A stretch of 64,000 nt of DNA, from assembly GCA_035652315.1 (NCBI GenBank), contig DASREA010000047.1:1-64000 (forward strand). The letters run 5' to 3'. How positions within the stretch are numbered: position 1 is the stretch's first letter; every line of letters starts with the position of its first letter. The stretch is from CANKHA01 sp035652315 (GTDB taxonomy: Bacteria > Pseudomonadota > Alphaproteobacteria > Rhizobiales > Xanthobacteraceae). Under the pieces are notes generated by a model. That model was not told the origin of the DNA. It did no database searches and saw only the letters and a program-made list of their open reading frames with translations. The position numbers and the translations under genes are program-made. Positions 7,862 through 16,899 of the stretch are shown here, piece by piece.

Positions 7862-9034
7862 ATGAGCGATGCAAAGCCCGGCGTGCGGCCGGCCAATCCG
7901 CGCTTCTCCTCCGGCCCCTGCGCCAAACGCCCCGGCTGGAACCTTCAAGCCCTCACCGACGCCGTTCTGGGACGTTCGCACCGGTCGAAGATCGGCAAGG
8001 CAAAGCTCAAGCGCGCCATCGACCTCACCCGCGAAATCCTCGACGTCCCCGCCGATTACCGCATCGGCATCGTGCCGGCCTCGGACACCGGCGCGGTGGA
8101 AATGGCGCTGTGGTCGCTGCTCGGCGCGCGGCCGGTCACCATGATCGCATGGGAATCCTTCGGCGAAGGCTGGGTCACCGACGTCGTGAAGCAGCTCAAG
8201 CTGAAAGACGTCACCACGCTGAAGGCCGCTTACGGCGAACTGCCCGACCTGTCGATGATCGATTGGAAGAGCGATGTCGTCTTCACCTGGAACGGCACGA
8301 CGTCCGGCGTGCGCGTGCCGAACGGCGATTGGATTCCCGCCAATCGCGAGGGGCTGGCGATCTGCGATGCCACCTCGGCTGCTTTTGCGCAGCCGCTCGA
8401 TTTTGCCAAGCTCGATGTCGTGACCTTCTCCTGGCAGAAAGTGCTCGGCGGCGAAGCGGCGCATGGCATGCTGATCCTGTCGCCGCGCGCGGTGGAGCGG
8501 CTCACTAGCTACACGCCACCGTGGCCGCTGCCGAAGATTTTTCGCATGACCAGCGGCGGCAAGCTAATCGAAGGAATTTTCCAGGGCGAAACCATCAACA
8601 CCCCGTCGATGCTCTGCGTCGAGGATTATCTCGACGCGCTGCAATGGGCGAAGTCGGTGGGCGGCCTGAAAGGCCTGATCGGGCGCTCCAATGCCAATGC
8701 CAAAGCCATCGCCGATTGGGCGGCGCGCACGCCGTGGATCGATTTCCTCGCCAAGGATGCCGCCATTCGTTCCAATACGTCTGTCTGCCTGAAAGTGGTC
8801 GATCCCGGCATTCAGAAGCTTTCGGCGGAAACACAGGCCGCTTTCGTGAAGAACATCGGCGCGCTCCTGGAGAAGGAGGGCGTCGCCTACGACATCGACG
8901 CCTATCGCGACGCCCCGCCCGGCCTGCGCATTTGGTGCGGCGCGACGGTCGAGACGCGCGACGTCGAGGCACTGACGCAATGGCTCGATTGGGCCTTTGC
9001 CCGCGCCAAGGAAGCCATCGCGCAAGCGGCGTGA
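7862..9034 (+). CDS. serC: Phosphoserine transaminase SerC
   Basis: A 390-residue PLP enzyme of the alphaproteobacterial SerC type that converts 3-phosphohydroxypyruvate and glutamate to phosphoserine, the second step of serine synthesis; members also act in pyridoxine synthesis. It begins with the diagnostic NPRFSSGPCAKRPGW, and the PLP lysine is in FSWQKVLGGEAAHGM. The C-terminal LRIWCGATVE segment is also typical. It is followed after 62 bases by serA, the preceding step of the pathway, and preceded by a candidate leader RNA, so both genes are probably controlled together. Confidence 0.96.
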   Translation: MSDAKPGVRPANPRFSSGPCAKRPGWNLQALTDAVLGRSHRSKIGKAKLKRAIDLTREILDVPADYRIGIVPASDTGAVEMALWSLLGARPVTMIAWESFGEGWVTDVVKQLKLKDVTTLKAAYGELPDLSMIDWKSDVVFTWNGTTSGVRVPNGDWIPANREGLAICDATSAAFAQPLDFAKLDVVTFSWQKVLGGEAAHGMLILSPRAVERLTSYTPPWPLPKIFRMTSGGKLIEGIFQGETINTPSMLCVEDYLDALQWAKSVGGLKGLIGRSNANAKAIADWAARTPWIDFLAKDAAIRSNTSVCLKVVDPGIQKLSAETQAAFVKNIGALLEKEGVAYDIDAYRDAPPGLRIWCGATVETRDVEALTQWLDWAFARAKEAIAQAA

Positions 9035-9042
9035 CGACATTG

Positions 9043-9060
9043 CGCCGGCGAAGGCCGGCG
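9043..9060 (+). repeat. Short palindromic element between serC and serA
   Basis: CGCCGG (9043-9048) pairs with CCGGCG (9055-9060) around a 6-base loop. The surrounding wording (GGCGAAGGCCGGCGTATCC) resembles dispersed palindromic repeats of Bradyrhizobium-like genomes. It may attenuate or stabilise the serC-serA message. Confidence 0.4.
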
Positions 9061-9096
9061 TATCCCCTCATCCTCCATTAGATCGAGAAGCTCACC

Positions 9097-10683
9097 ATGG
9101 CGCCCAAGGTATTGATCTCCGACGCTCTCTCGCCCGCGGCGGTGCAAATCTTCAAGGATCGCGGCGTGGAAGTCGATTTCCAGCCGAACCTCGGCAAGGA
9201 CAAGGACAAGCTCGCCGAGATCATCGGCAACTTCGACGGCTTGGCCATTCGCTCGACCACGAAGGTCACGCCGAAAGTGCTGGAGAAGGCCAATAAGCTA
9301 AAAGTCATCGGCCGCGCCGGCATCGGCGTCGACAATGTCGACATTCCCGCGGCCACGGCCAAGGGCGTGATCGTGATGAATACGCCTTTCGGCAATTCCA
9401 TCACCACCGCGGAGCACGCGATCACCTTGATGCTGGCGCTGGCGCGCGAAATCCCCGCCGCCGACGCCTCGACACAGGCGGGCAAGTGGGAGAAGAACCG
9501 CTTCCTCGGCGTGGAGATCACCGGCAAGACGCTGGGCATCATCGGCTGCGGCAATATCGGCTCCATCGTCGCCGACCGCGCGCAGGGGCTGAAGATGAAG
9601 GTGATTGCTTACGATCCCTTCCTATCGCCGGAGCGGGCGCGCGATCTCGGCGTGGAAAAGGTGGAGCTGCCGGAGCTGTTCAAGCGCGCCGATTTCGTCA
9701 CCTTGCACACGCCCCTCACCGACAAGACCAAGAACATCATCGACGCCAAGGCGCTCGCCGCCATGAAGAAAGGCGTGCGCATCATCAATTGCGCGCGCGG
9801 CGGCCTGGTGGACGAGAAAGCGATGCGCGAGGCGCTTGATTCCGGCCAGGCGGCCGGTGCGGCTTTCGACGTCTTTGTCGAGGAGCCGGCGACCTCCAAC
9901 CCGCTATTCGGGCATCCGCACGTGGTCTGCACCCCGCATCTCGGCGCCTCGACCACGGAAGCGCAGGAGAATGTGGCGTTGCAAGTCGCTGAACAGATGT
10001 CGGATTATCTGCTCAGCGGCGCCATCTCCAACGCAGTGAACTTTCCCTCGATCACTGCCGAGGAGGCGCCCAAGCTCAAACCCTTCATCACTCTGGCGGA
10101 GAAGCTCGGCTCCTTCGCCGGCCAGTTGACCGAGAGCGGCATCACCAAGGTGCAGCTCTGCTACGAGGGCGAGGTGGCTGGCATGAAGACCAAGGCGCTG
10201 ACCTCGGCGGCGCTGTCGGGATTGCTGAAGCCGATGCTCGGGCAGGTCAATGTGGTCTCCGCCCCGATCATTGCCAAGGAACGCGGCATGATCATCGAAG
10301 AGATGACGCGCGAGGGCACGGACGATTACGAGAGTCTGATTACCGTGACCGTGACCACGGAACGGCAATCGCGCCACGTCTCCGGAACGGTTTTCGCCGA
10401 CGGTCGGCCGCGCATCGTCAACATCAAAGGCATCCGCATGGACGCCGAATTCGGCCGGTCGATGATCTATATCACCAACCTCGACAAGCCAGGCTTCATC
10501 GGCAAGTTCTCCTCCACCTTGGGCGAGGCTGGGATCAACATCGCCACCTTTCACGTCGGCCGCGAGGCGCCCGGCGGCAATGCTGTCGCCTTGATCGAGA
10601 TCGACGGCGAACTGCCGCCGGAGGTATTGAAGAAGGTGCAGGCGCTGCCGCAGGTGCAGCAGGCCAAACCGCTGCATTTCTAG
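9097..10683 (+). CDS. serA: D-3-phosphoglycerate dehydrogenase SerA
   Basis: A 528-residue long-form enzyme that oxidises 3-phosphoglycerate to 3-phosphohydroxypyruvate with NAD, starting serine synthesis. The N-terminal half has the substrate and NAD domains: LGIIGCGNIGSIVADRAQG (dinucleotide loop), the catalytic arginine in INCARGGLVDE and the histidine in HLGASTTEAQENVA. Residues about 315-450 form the allosteric substrate-binding insert and about 455-528 the ACT domain (YITNLDKPGFIGKFSSTLGE), which in other SerA proteins senses serine. It is downstream of serC in a probable two-gene operon. Confidence 0.97.
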   Translation: MAPKVLISDALSPAAVQIFKDRGVEVDFQPNLGKDKDKLAEIIGNFDGLAIRSTTKVTPKVLEKANKLKVIGRAGIGVDNVDIPAATAKGVIVMNTPFGNSITTAEHAITLMLALAREIPAADASTQAGKWEKNRFLGVEITGKTLGIIGCGNIGSIVADRAQGLKMKVIAYDPFLSPERARDLGVEKVELPELFKRADFVTLHTPLTDKTKNIIDAKALAAMKKGVRIINCARGGLVDEKAMREALDSGQAAGAAFDVFVEEPATSNPLFGHPHVVCTPHLGASTTEAQENVALQVAEQMSDYLLSGAISNAVNFPSITAEEAPKLKPFITLAEKLGSFAGQLTESGITKVQLCYEGEVAGMKTKALTSAALSGLLKPMLGQVNVVSAPIIAKERGMIIEEMTREGTDDYESLITVTVTTERQSRHVSGTVFADGRPRIVNIKGIRMDAEFGRSMIYITNLDKPGFIGKFSSTLGEAGINIATFHVGREAPGGNAVALIEIDGELPPEVLKKVQALPQVQQAKPLHF

Positions 10684-10873
10684 CGGCAGCGGGAAGACGA
10701 GGCGGCGCGCAAAACAGCGGTCCCTTCAATGACTTGGCTGCCGGTTTGGGGCGGCAACGAAAGCCTTTGCGCCTTGCGTCCGCGGGCCGCTTCCTTTATC
10801 CCAACGAGGCCTTCAGGCGGGCACTTGGAGGAGGGTTGCCGGGCCGACGGTGCCCGCGTGGGAAGGAATCTGC

Positions 10874-12166
10874 ATGGCCAATGTCGTCGTTGTCGGGTCG
10901 CAATGGGGCGACGAAGGCAAGGGGAAGATTGTCGACTGGCTCTCCGAACAGGCGGACATCGTCGTTCGCTTTCAAGGCGGCCATAACGCCGGCCATACCC
11001 TTGTCATCGACGGCATCACCTATAAGCTGTCGTTGCTGCCATCGGGCGTCTTGCGGCCGGGCAAGCTTTCCTTGATCGGCAATGGCGTCGTGCTCGATCC
11101 GCAGGCGCTGCTCGAAGAAATCGAACGCCTGGAAAAGCAGGGCGTGCAGGTGACGCCCGACAATTTGCGTATTGCCGAAAACGTGTCGCTGATCCTGCCG
11201 CTGCATCAGGAGCTCGATGCGGTCCGCGAAATGTCGAATTCGGGAACGCGGCTCGGCACGACGCGCCGCGGCATCGGGCCGGCTTACGAAGACAAGGTCG
11301 GCCGCCGCGCCATCCGGCTGCGCGATCTCGCCGATTTGTCGAAGCTCGGGCCGAAGATCGAGCGGCTGCTCGCGCATCACAACGCGCTACGGCGCGGAAT
11401 GGGCCTGGCGGAAATCGAGGCCCGCACTATTCATCATCAGCTTGGCGCGGTGGCGCCGCTGGTGCTGCCATACATGGCTTCGGTCTGGTCGCTGCTCGAC
11501 GAGAAGCGCCGCGAGGGCAAACGTATTCTGTTCGAAGGCGCGCAAGGCGCGTTGCTCGACATCGATCACGGCACCTATCCCTATGTGACCTCGTCGAACA
11601 CGGTCGCCGCGCAAGCCGCGACCGGCTCCGGCCTCGGGCCAAGCGCAATCGGCTATGTGCTCGGCATCTGCAAGGCCTATACGACGCGGGTGGGCGAGGG
11701 GCCGTTTCCGACTGAACAGGACAACGATATTGGCCGCATGATCGGCGATCGCGGCAAGGAATTCGGCACGGTCACGGGCCGTCCGCGGCGCTGCGGCTGG
11801 TTCGATGCCGTCCTGGTCCGGCAGGCGGTCCGCACCGGCGGCATTCAGGGCCTGGCGCTCACCAAGCTCGATATCCTCGACGGCTTCGAGGAGATCAAGG
11901 TCTGCACTGCCTATCGGCTGGACGGGCAGCAGGTCGATTATCTGCCGGCCAGCGAATGGGCGCAGGCGAAAGTGGAGCCCGTTTATGAAACCGTATCGGG
12001 CTGGCAGGGTGCGACGGCGCGGGCGCGATCCTGGGCCGAACTGCCGGCGCCAGCCATCAAATATGTGCGCCGCATCGAAGAGCTGGTGGGCTGTCCGGTC
12101 GCGCTTCTTTCGACCAGTCCGGAGCGCGAGGACACAATTTTGATGCAAAATCCCTTTGAGGCTTAG
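10874..12166 (+). CDS. purA: Adenylosuccinate synthetase PurA
   Basis: A 430-residue enzyme that joins IMP and aspartate with GTP to form adenylosuccinate, the first committed step to AMP. The GTP loop GSQWGDEGKGKIVDWL is at residues about 8-23; GGHNAGHT, the IMP-binding TRRGIGPAYEDK and GTVTGRPRRCGWFDAV are all present. I placed the start at 10874 (MANVVVV), preceded by GGAAGG; an upstream in-frame start at 10850 would add eight residues not found in the family. Length is normal. Confidence 0.97.
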   Translation: MANVVVVGSQWGDEGKGKIVDWLSEQADIVVRFQGGHNAGHTLVIDGITYKLSLLPSGVLRPGKLSLIGNGVVLDPQALLEEIERLEKQGVQVTPDNLRIAENVSLILPLHQELDAVREMSNSGTRLGTTRRGIGPAYEDKVGRRAIRLRDLADLSKLGPKIERLLAHHNALRRGMGLAEIEARTIHHQLGAVAPLVLPYMASVWSLLDEKRREGKRILFEGAQGALLDIDHGTYPYVTSSNTVAAQAATGSGLGPSAIGYVLGICKAYTTRVGEGPFPTEQDNDIGRMIGDRGKEFGTVTGRPRRCGWFDAVLVRQAVRTGGIQGLALTKLDILDGFEEIKVCTAYRLDGQQVDYLPASEWAQAKVEPVYETVSGWQGATARARSWAELPAPAIKYVRRIEELVGCPVALLSTSPEREDTILMQNPFEA

Positions 12167-12202
12167 CAGGCAAGGCTCGCAAAGAGGCGCAAACACCGAA
12201 CA

Positions 12203-13693
12203 ATGGCCGACTATTATCCACTCATAGCGCGCGCCGTCTCGTCGCTTGACAGCAGCACCGCGGATTCCCGCCGCGCGATCTACGAGCGCGCGCGCACGGC
12301 CCTGATGGCGCAATTGCACGGCGTGGATCCCGCACTGAGCGAATCCGATATTACCCGGGAGCGGCTGGCGCTCGAGGAAGCCATCCGCCGTGTGGAATCG
12401 GAGGCAGCCAAACGCCCGCGGATTGAAACGTCACGGTGGGAGCAGGAGCCGGGCGCGGCCGAGAGGCTCCCCGACGACGAGCAGCACGAGAGCCCCGATG
12501 GCGAAGCCGAGACGTTTTTCTCGTCGCGCGAGATTGCCGAGGACTACGAAGGGCCTAATGGGGAGATGCGGCCGGAACCGCGCTTTTCCGGCGAGCGCGA
12601 TTTCGGTTTTTTGCGCGGTGAAGAAGCCGACAATGGCCGGGCCGGCCGATCGCTGAGCGACGAAGGCCTGAAGGATTTTCGCAATAGCATGGCCGCGGAG
12701 TTGCCAGGCGATGCCGAACGTCCGATCGGGCAGGTTCCGCAGGATCCCTTCGACGCCTTTCCGGCGCCGCGCTCCGATGCAAAGCGCATTGAGCCTGAAT
12801 TCGAGGCGGAAGACTTGTTGCGCGCGCCGCGTGAATTGCCTTCGCCCGCCCGCCGCAACGAGCGCCTTGGCGCGGAATCGCGGGGGCAGGCCGATCGATT
12901 TTCAACGCCGCGGCGGACGCAACCGCTCGGCGCCGGATTCCCGGTGCGCAATCTGCTGATAGCTGTCGCCGTCCTTGTGCTGGCGGCCGCGGCGTTTTTC
13001 GGATACCGGCAATGGCCGAACATGTTCGGCAAGGCGGGGCCGAGTGCGGCCTCGGTGGAGCAGAAGGCGCCGCCGGCAAGCAGCAAAATTGCCGATCGCG
13101 TGGGGGCCGAAGGTCAACCCTCTTCCGCCGCTCCAGGCGACAAGCCCGCCGCCGAGGTGGCGCAGCGTGCGGTGCTTTACGAACAGGTGCCGAACTCGCA
13201 GGAGCACAAGCATTATCTCGGGTCGGTGTTGTGGCGCACGGAAACGGTTTCCCCCGGGCCGGGGCTGCCGCCGGAGGTCGCGATCAAGGCGGACGTGGAA
13301 ATTCCCGAACGGCAGATGCGCGTGATGCTTGTCCTCGAGCGCAATTTGGACAAAAACCTTCCCGCCACTCACACTATCGAGGTTTTGTTCGGTACCCCGC
13401 CCAATTTTTCTCCGGGCGGTATAGCCGACGTGCCGGGCGTGCTGATGCAGGACGATAGAAACAGCGCGGTGCCGCTCGCGGGACTGCGCGTCAAGGTCAC
13501 CGAAGGCTATTTCTTGATCGGCTTGACCCCATCTGAACCGGCAGCGCAACGCAACAAACTGTTGCTCAAGGATCGGCCCTGGCTGCAAATCCCGATTTCC
13601 TACAAGGACGGCCAGCACGCGTTGATCGTGGTGGAAAAGGGCGTTCCGGGCGAACGGGTATTCGGTGAAGCCTTTGCTGCCTGGAAGGAATAG
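12203..13693 (+). CDS. Conserved hypothetical single-pass membrane protein downstream of purA
   Basis: A 496-residue protein I do not recognise beyond being a Rhizobiales hypothetical often found after purA. Residues 1-75 form a helical region (MADYYPLIARAVSSLDSS, then RRAIYERARTALMAQLHG and ERLALEEAIRRVESEAAK). A polar disordered stretch follows to about residue 245, a transmembrane segment at about 248-268 (NLLIAVAVLVLAAAAFFGY), and a C-terminal domain of about 190 residues, probably periplasmic, with repeated beta-rich wording (HKHYLGSVLWRTETV, IPERQMRVMLVLERN). It starts 36 bases after the purA stop, so co-transcription is likely. Confidence 0.8.
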   Translation: MADYYPLIARAVSSLDSSTADSRRAIYERARTALMAQLHGVDPALSESDITRERLALEEAIRRVESEAAKRPRIETSRWEQEPGAAERLPDDEQHESPDGEAETFFSSREIAEDYEGPNGEMRPEPRFSGERDFGFLRGEEADNGRAGRSLSDEGLKDFRNSMAAELPGDAERPIGQVPQDPFDAFPAPRSDAKRIEPEFEAEDLLRAPRELPSPARRNERLGAESRGQADRFSTPRRTQPLGAGFPVRNLLIAVAVLVLAAAAFFGYRQWPNMFGKAGPSAASVEQKAPPASSKIADRVGAEGQPSSAAPGDKPAAEVAQRAVLYEQVPNSQEHKHYLGSVLWRTETVSPGPGLPPEVAIKADVEIPERQMRVMLVLERNLDKNLPATHTIEVLFGTPPNFSPGGIADVPGVLMQDDRNSAVPLAGLRVKVTEGYFLIGLTPSEPAAQRNKLLLKDRPWLQIPISYKDGQHALIVVEKGVPGERVFGEAFAAWKE

Positions 13694-13852
13694 TCCCGGT
13701 CGGCGCAGACGCGGCCGCCGCATCTTTCGGTAACTCCCTTACGGCGCTGCTATTCGCCAGCAGTTGCTGTATGATTATGGAGTTGCGGGAACTTGCCCCG
13801 GGTCGAGAAACTAAGAGCCGGCACGTCGAAACTAACGATCACCAGGCCGACG

Positions 13853-14794
13853 ATGGCAGAACGTTTCCTTCCTCTGATCCTCGTGTCGCAAATTCAACGT
13901 TCGGGCGGCAGCATGATGGCGCAACTGCTCGACGGCCATCCGGAGCTGCTTGTCCATCCGCATGAACTTCATATCGGCTCGCCCAACAAATGGGATTGGC
14001 CGGCTTTTACCTTGCGGGAATCTCCGGAGCATTGGTTCAACTTTCTCTACGAGAAGCCGTTCGAAAATCTCGTGACCCACGGCTACACCAAGCCGGGCAG
14101 CAATAAATTCGCGGTCGAAGACGTTTTCCCTTTTTCCTTCTCGATTGAGAAGCTGCGTCATCAGTTTCTCGAATATTGCGCGCAAAAGCGTCCCATTGAG
14201 CGACAGCGCCAAATCCTGGATGCATACTTTCAGGCATTTTTCGACGCCTGGGAGGACCATCGGCCCACAGGACGCGAACTTTTCGTGGCCGCATTCACGC
14301 CCCGTGTCGTCATGTATGAGCCCTGCGTCGAGCAGTTTTTCGCCGATTATCCCGACGGCAAATTGATATCTCTCGTGCGCAATCCTTGTTCCTGGTATGC
14401 ATCGACGGTGCGGCATAATACCGACCACGCCAATTTGCGATTTGCACTGCGAGAATGGCTACTTTGCATGGACGGCATTAAGCGCGTCGCCGATCGCAGC
14501 AATGTGCTGGTGCTGATCTATGAAGACGTACTCGCCAATCCCCAATCATCTTTGAGCCGCGTCGCGGATTTCATCGGCATCAAGTTCGATCCGATCCTGC
14601 TTAGACCGAGCTACCTGCGGCAGCCGGTCCGGCCGAATTCTTCCTTTGACATAGACGTGCACGGCATCAACACGCAGATGATCGACCGCCGCGACAGCCT
14701 GCCCGCGCCATTCGTGAAGGTGATCGAGGATGTTGCCATGCCAGCCTATCGCGAGCTGGTCAGGCAGCATGGCCTTGGTTCGCTGCATTCTTGA
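13853..14794 (+). CDS. Sulfotransferase family protein
   Basis: A 313-residue protein with the two PAPS-binding signatures of the P-loop sulfotransferase fold: the 5'-phosphosulfate loop QRSGGSMMAQLLDGHPEL near the N-terminus and the 3'-phosphate segment LISLVRNPCSWYASTVRH in the middle, followed by LIYEDVLANPQSSLSRVADFIGI. Such enzymes transfer sulfate from PAPS to carbohydrates, lipids or peptides; the acceptor here is unknown. I chose the ATG at 13853 (MAERFLPLIL); the frame is open to 13793. A 2OG-oxygenase-like gene follows on the same strand, suggesting joint modification of one product. Confidence 0.8.
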   Translation: MAERFLPLILVSQIQRSGGSMMAQLLDGHPELLVHPHELHIGSPNKWDWPAFTLRESPEHWFNFLYEKPFENLVTHGYTKPGSNKFAVEDVFPFSFSIEKLRHQFLEYCAQKRPIERQRQILDAYFQAFFDAWEDHRPTGRELFVAAFTPRVVMYEPCVEQFFADYPDGKLISLVRNPCSWYASTVRHNTDHANLRFALREWLLCMDGIKRVADRSNVLVLIYEDVLANPQSSLSRVADFIGIKFDPILLRPSYLRQPVRPNSSFDIDVHGINTQMIDRRDSLPAPFVKVIEDVAMPAYRELVRQHGLGSLHS

Positions 14795-14914
14795 GCGATG
14801 GGAATGCTTTTAATGGCCGCGCGACAAAGGTTAACGATAAGCGAAGGCCCGTCCCATTTGTAGACACTGACCGGTATTCATGGCAAAACGAATGCGCAGT
14901 TAGAGGTTCTAAGC

Positions 14915-15697
14915 GTGCGAACCGACAAGGACCGGATTTCACCAGCTCGCGTCGAAACTGACGAACGCGAGATTTTCTCGCCGGAGCGAATCCGGGCGAA
15001 CGTGGTCGAGCGCGTTCGCGCGACAGAGCTGAAGACCGAACCGACTCCATACATCTTCGTTACTGACATATTCCCCGCGGACTATTACAGGGAGATCCAG
15101 AAACATTTTCCGCCGGCGGAAATTTTCCAGGAGCAGAGCGACAAGCGGATGGTCAACCCGCTGTCTCGCGCCTACCGCAAATTTATCAGTCTTGGAAACG
15201 ACATTGAGCTACTTGATGCCGCATCTAGGACTTGCTGGATTGCCATGCGCGAGACCCTGGATCATCCCGATTTTACGCGTGTTATTTTTGAGAAATTTGC
15301 CGAGCCGATGCGCAAGCGTTATGGACGTGACAACCTCGACGTAAAGTTGCGCCTGGAAGTCTATCGCGATCATACCGGCTATGCGATCGGGCCGCACACG
15401 GATTCACCGAGCAAAGCCTTTACCGGATTGTTCTATCTGCCGCGCGACGACTCGCAGAAGGATCTCGGCACTTCGCTATTCGTGCCGAAACGTCGCGGCC
15501 TCGTAGAAGAGACCGGCCATCAAATGTCGTTCGCCGCCTTCGACGAATATGTGCGAATGCCGTTTGTTCCCAATGCGATGTTCATGTTCATGAAAACGGC
15601 CACGTCATTTCATGGCCGCTATGAGATTCCGGAAATCGCGGAGACGCGCAACTGGATGAACTGCTCCATTCAGCTGGCCGACAGATTTTTCGAATAA
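14915..15697 (+). CDS. 2-oxoglutarate/Fe(II)-oxygenase-like protein
   Basis: A 260-residue protein with a likely jelly-roll oxygenase core: the H-x-D pair in YAIGPHTDSPSKAFTGLFYL and a distal histidine in TATSFHGRYEI, separated by about 85 residues as expected. It resembles uncharacterised 2OG-Fe(II) oxygenases found beside glycosyl- and sulfotransferases. The start is GTG at 14915, with TAGAGGT upstream; no better ATG is available. The gene is 120 bases after the sulfotransferase and convergent with rpoH. Substrate is unknown. Confidence 0.65.
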   Translation: MRTDKDRISPARVETDEREIFSPERIRANVVERVRATELKTEPTPYIFVTDIFPADYYREIQKHFPPAEIFQEQSDKRMVNPLSRAYRKFISLGNDIELLDAASRTCWIAMRETLDHPDFTRVIFEKFAEPMRKRYGRDNLDVKLRLEVYRDHTGYAIGPHTDSPSKAFTGLFYLPRDDSQKDLGTSLFVPKRRGLVEETGHQMSFAAFDEYVRMPFVPNAMFMFMKTATSFHGRYEIPEIAETRNWMNCSIQLADRFFE

Positions 15698-15702
15698 GGG
15701 AT

Positions 15703-16605
15703 TTAGTGCGCGGCGGAGACCTCGCCGGGCGCTTCCATCGTCGCGACGCGGTTCTTCACCGCCTTCTGTACCTTCTCGAAGGCCCGCACCTCGATCTGGC
15801 GCACGCGTTCGCGTGAGACGCCGAACTCCGATGCCAGCTCCTCGAGCGTGATCGGATCTTCGGCGAGCCGGCGTGCTTCGAAGATGCGCCGCTCACGCTC
15901 GTTGAGCACGTCAAGCGCCTGCGATAAGGCGGCGCGACGGTTTTCAAATTCCTCGCTCTCGGCAAGGATGCCTTCCTGGGTCGGAGCATCGTCGACCAGC
16001 CAGTCCTGCCATTCGCCTGACTCGCCGTCGTCGCGGATCGAGGCATTGAGCGAAGCGTCGCCGGCGAGCCGCCGGTTCATGTCGATGACGTCCTGCTCGG
16101 TCACCCCTAGACGCTTGGCGATGAGCTTGACCTGGTCAGGTCGCATGTCGCCTTCGTCGAGCGCGGAAATCTTGCTTTTGGCTTTGCGCAGATTGAAGAA
16201 CAGCTTCTTCTGGTTCGCCGTGGTGCCCATTTTCACCAGCGACCAGGAGCGCAGAATGTATTCTTGGATCGCCGCCTTGATCCACCACATGGCGTAAGTG
16301 GCAAGACGGAATCCCTTTTCCGGCTCAAAGCGCTTGACCGCCTGCATGAGGCCGACATTGCCCTCTGATATCACCTCGGCGATCGGCAGCCCGTAGCCGC
16401 GGTATCCCATGGCGATCTTGGCCACGAGCCGTAGATGGCTGGTGACGAGCTTGTGCGCCGCCTCGCGGTCGCCATGTTCGCGCCAGCGCTTGGCCAGCAT
16501 GTATTCTTCCTGCGGTTCCAACATCGGGAACCGCCGGATCTCTTCCAAATAGCGGGTAAGGCCGGATTCGGCCGTCAAAATCGGCAAGGCCGCGGTACGG
16601 GCCAT
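15703..16605 (-). CDS. rpoH: RNA polymerase heat-shock sigma factor RpoH (sigma-32)
   Basis: A 300-residue sigma-70-family factor of the RpoH class that directs heat-shock transcription. Region 2 is present (HLRLVAKIAMGYRGYGLP, then ATYAMWWIKAAIQEYILRSWSLVKMGTT), the RpoH box region with QKKLFFNLRKAKSKI follows, and region 4.2 has TLEELASEFGVSRERVRQIEVRAFEKVQKA. The ATG at 16605 (MARTAALP) has GGAGGG nine bases upstream; the open frame extends to 16788 but that part is leader. The leader contains an 8-bp hairpin. Several Rhizobiales carry more than one rpoH, so which paralogue this is cannot be said. Confidence 0.95.
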   Translation of the reverse strand: MARTAALPILTAESGLTRYLEEIRRFPMLEPQEEYMLAKRWREHGDREAAHKLVTSHLRLVAKIAMGYRGYGLPIAEVISEGNVGLMQAVKRFEPEKGFRLATYAMWWIKAAIQEYILRSWSLVKMGTTANQKKLFFNLRKAKSKISALDEGDMRPDQVKLIAKRLGVTEQDVIDMNRRLAGDASLNASIRDDGESGEWQDWLVDDAPTQEGILAESEEFENRRAALSQALDVLNERERRIFEARRLAEDPITLEELASEFGVSRERVRQIEVRAFEKVQKAVKNRVATMEAPGEVSAAH

Positions 16606-16688
16606 AACAGCGCCCTCCATATTTCTGCCCCCGATGACCGGCAGGCGATCGGCGCCGCCGCTCCAAGAGCCGACAGCGCCATTCATGC

Positions 16689-16711
16689 TGCGATAGCAAA
16701 ACCCTATCGCA
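16689..16711 (-). promoter_or_regulatory. Inverted repeat in the rpoH upstream region
   Basis: A perfect 8-bp inverted repeat (16689-16696 with 16704-16711) around a 7-base loop lies about 85-105 bases upstream of the rpoH start. It could be an operator or a 5' leader hairpin affecting translation. The rest of the 294-base stretch between rluD and rpoH shows no gene. Confidence 0.4.
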
Positions 16712-16899
16712 CTTGCAGCATATACAAGTCGGGGGGCTAAAGAAAGTTTGCCGCCCAGGTCGCCATCGCCGCCGCAGCGGCAGTCCATCTATGATTACGG
16801 ACCTAGCGCGCCGGGGGTTACGCCCCAATCATCTGTCGCCAGCCAGGACCCTGGATTAACCCGGTAAAAGCGCGCTCAGTTCCGGGGCCGCAGGATGCC

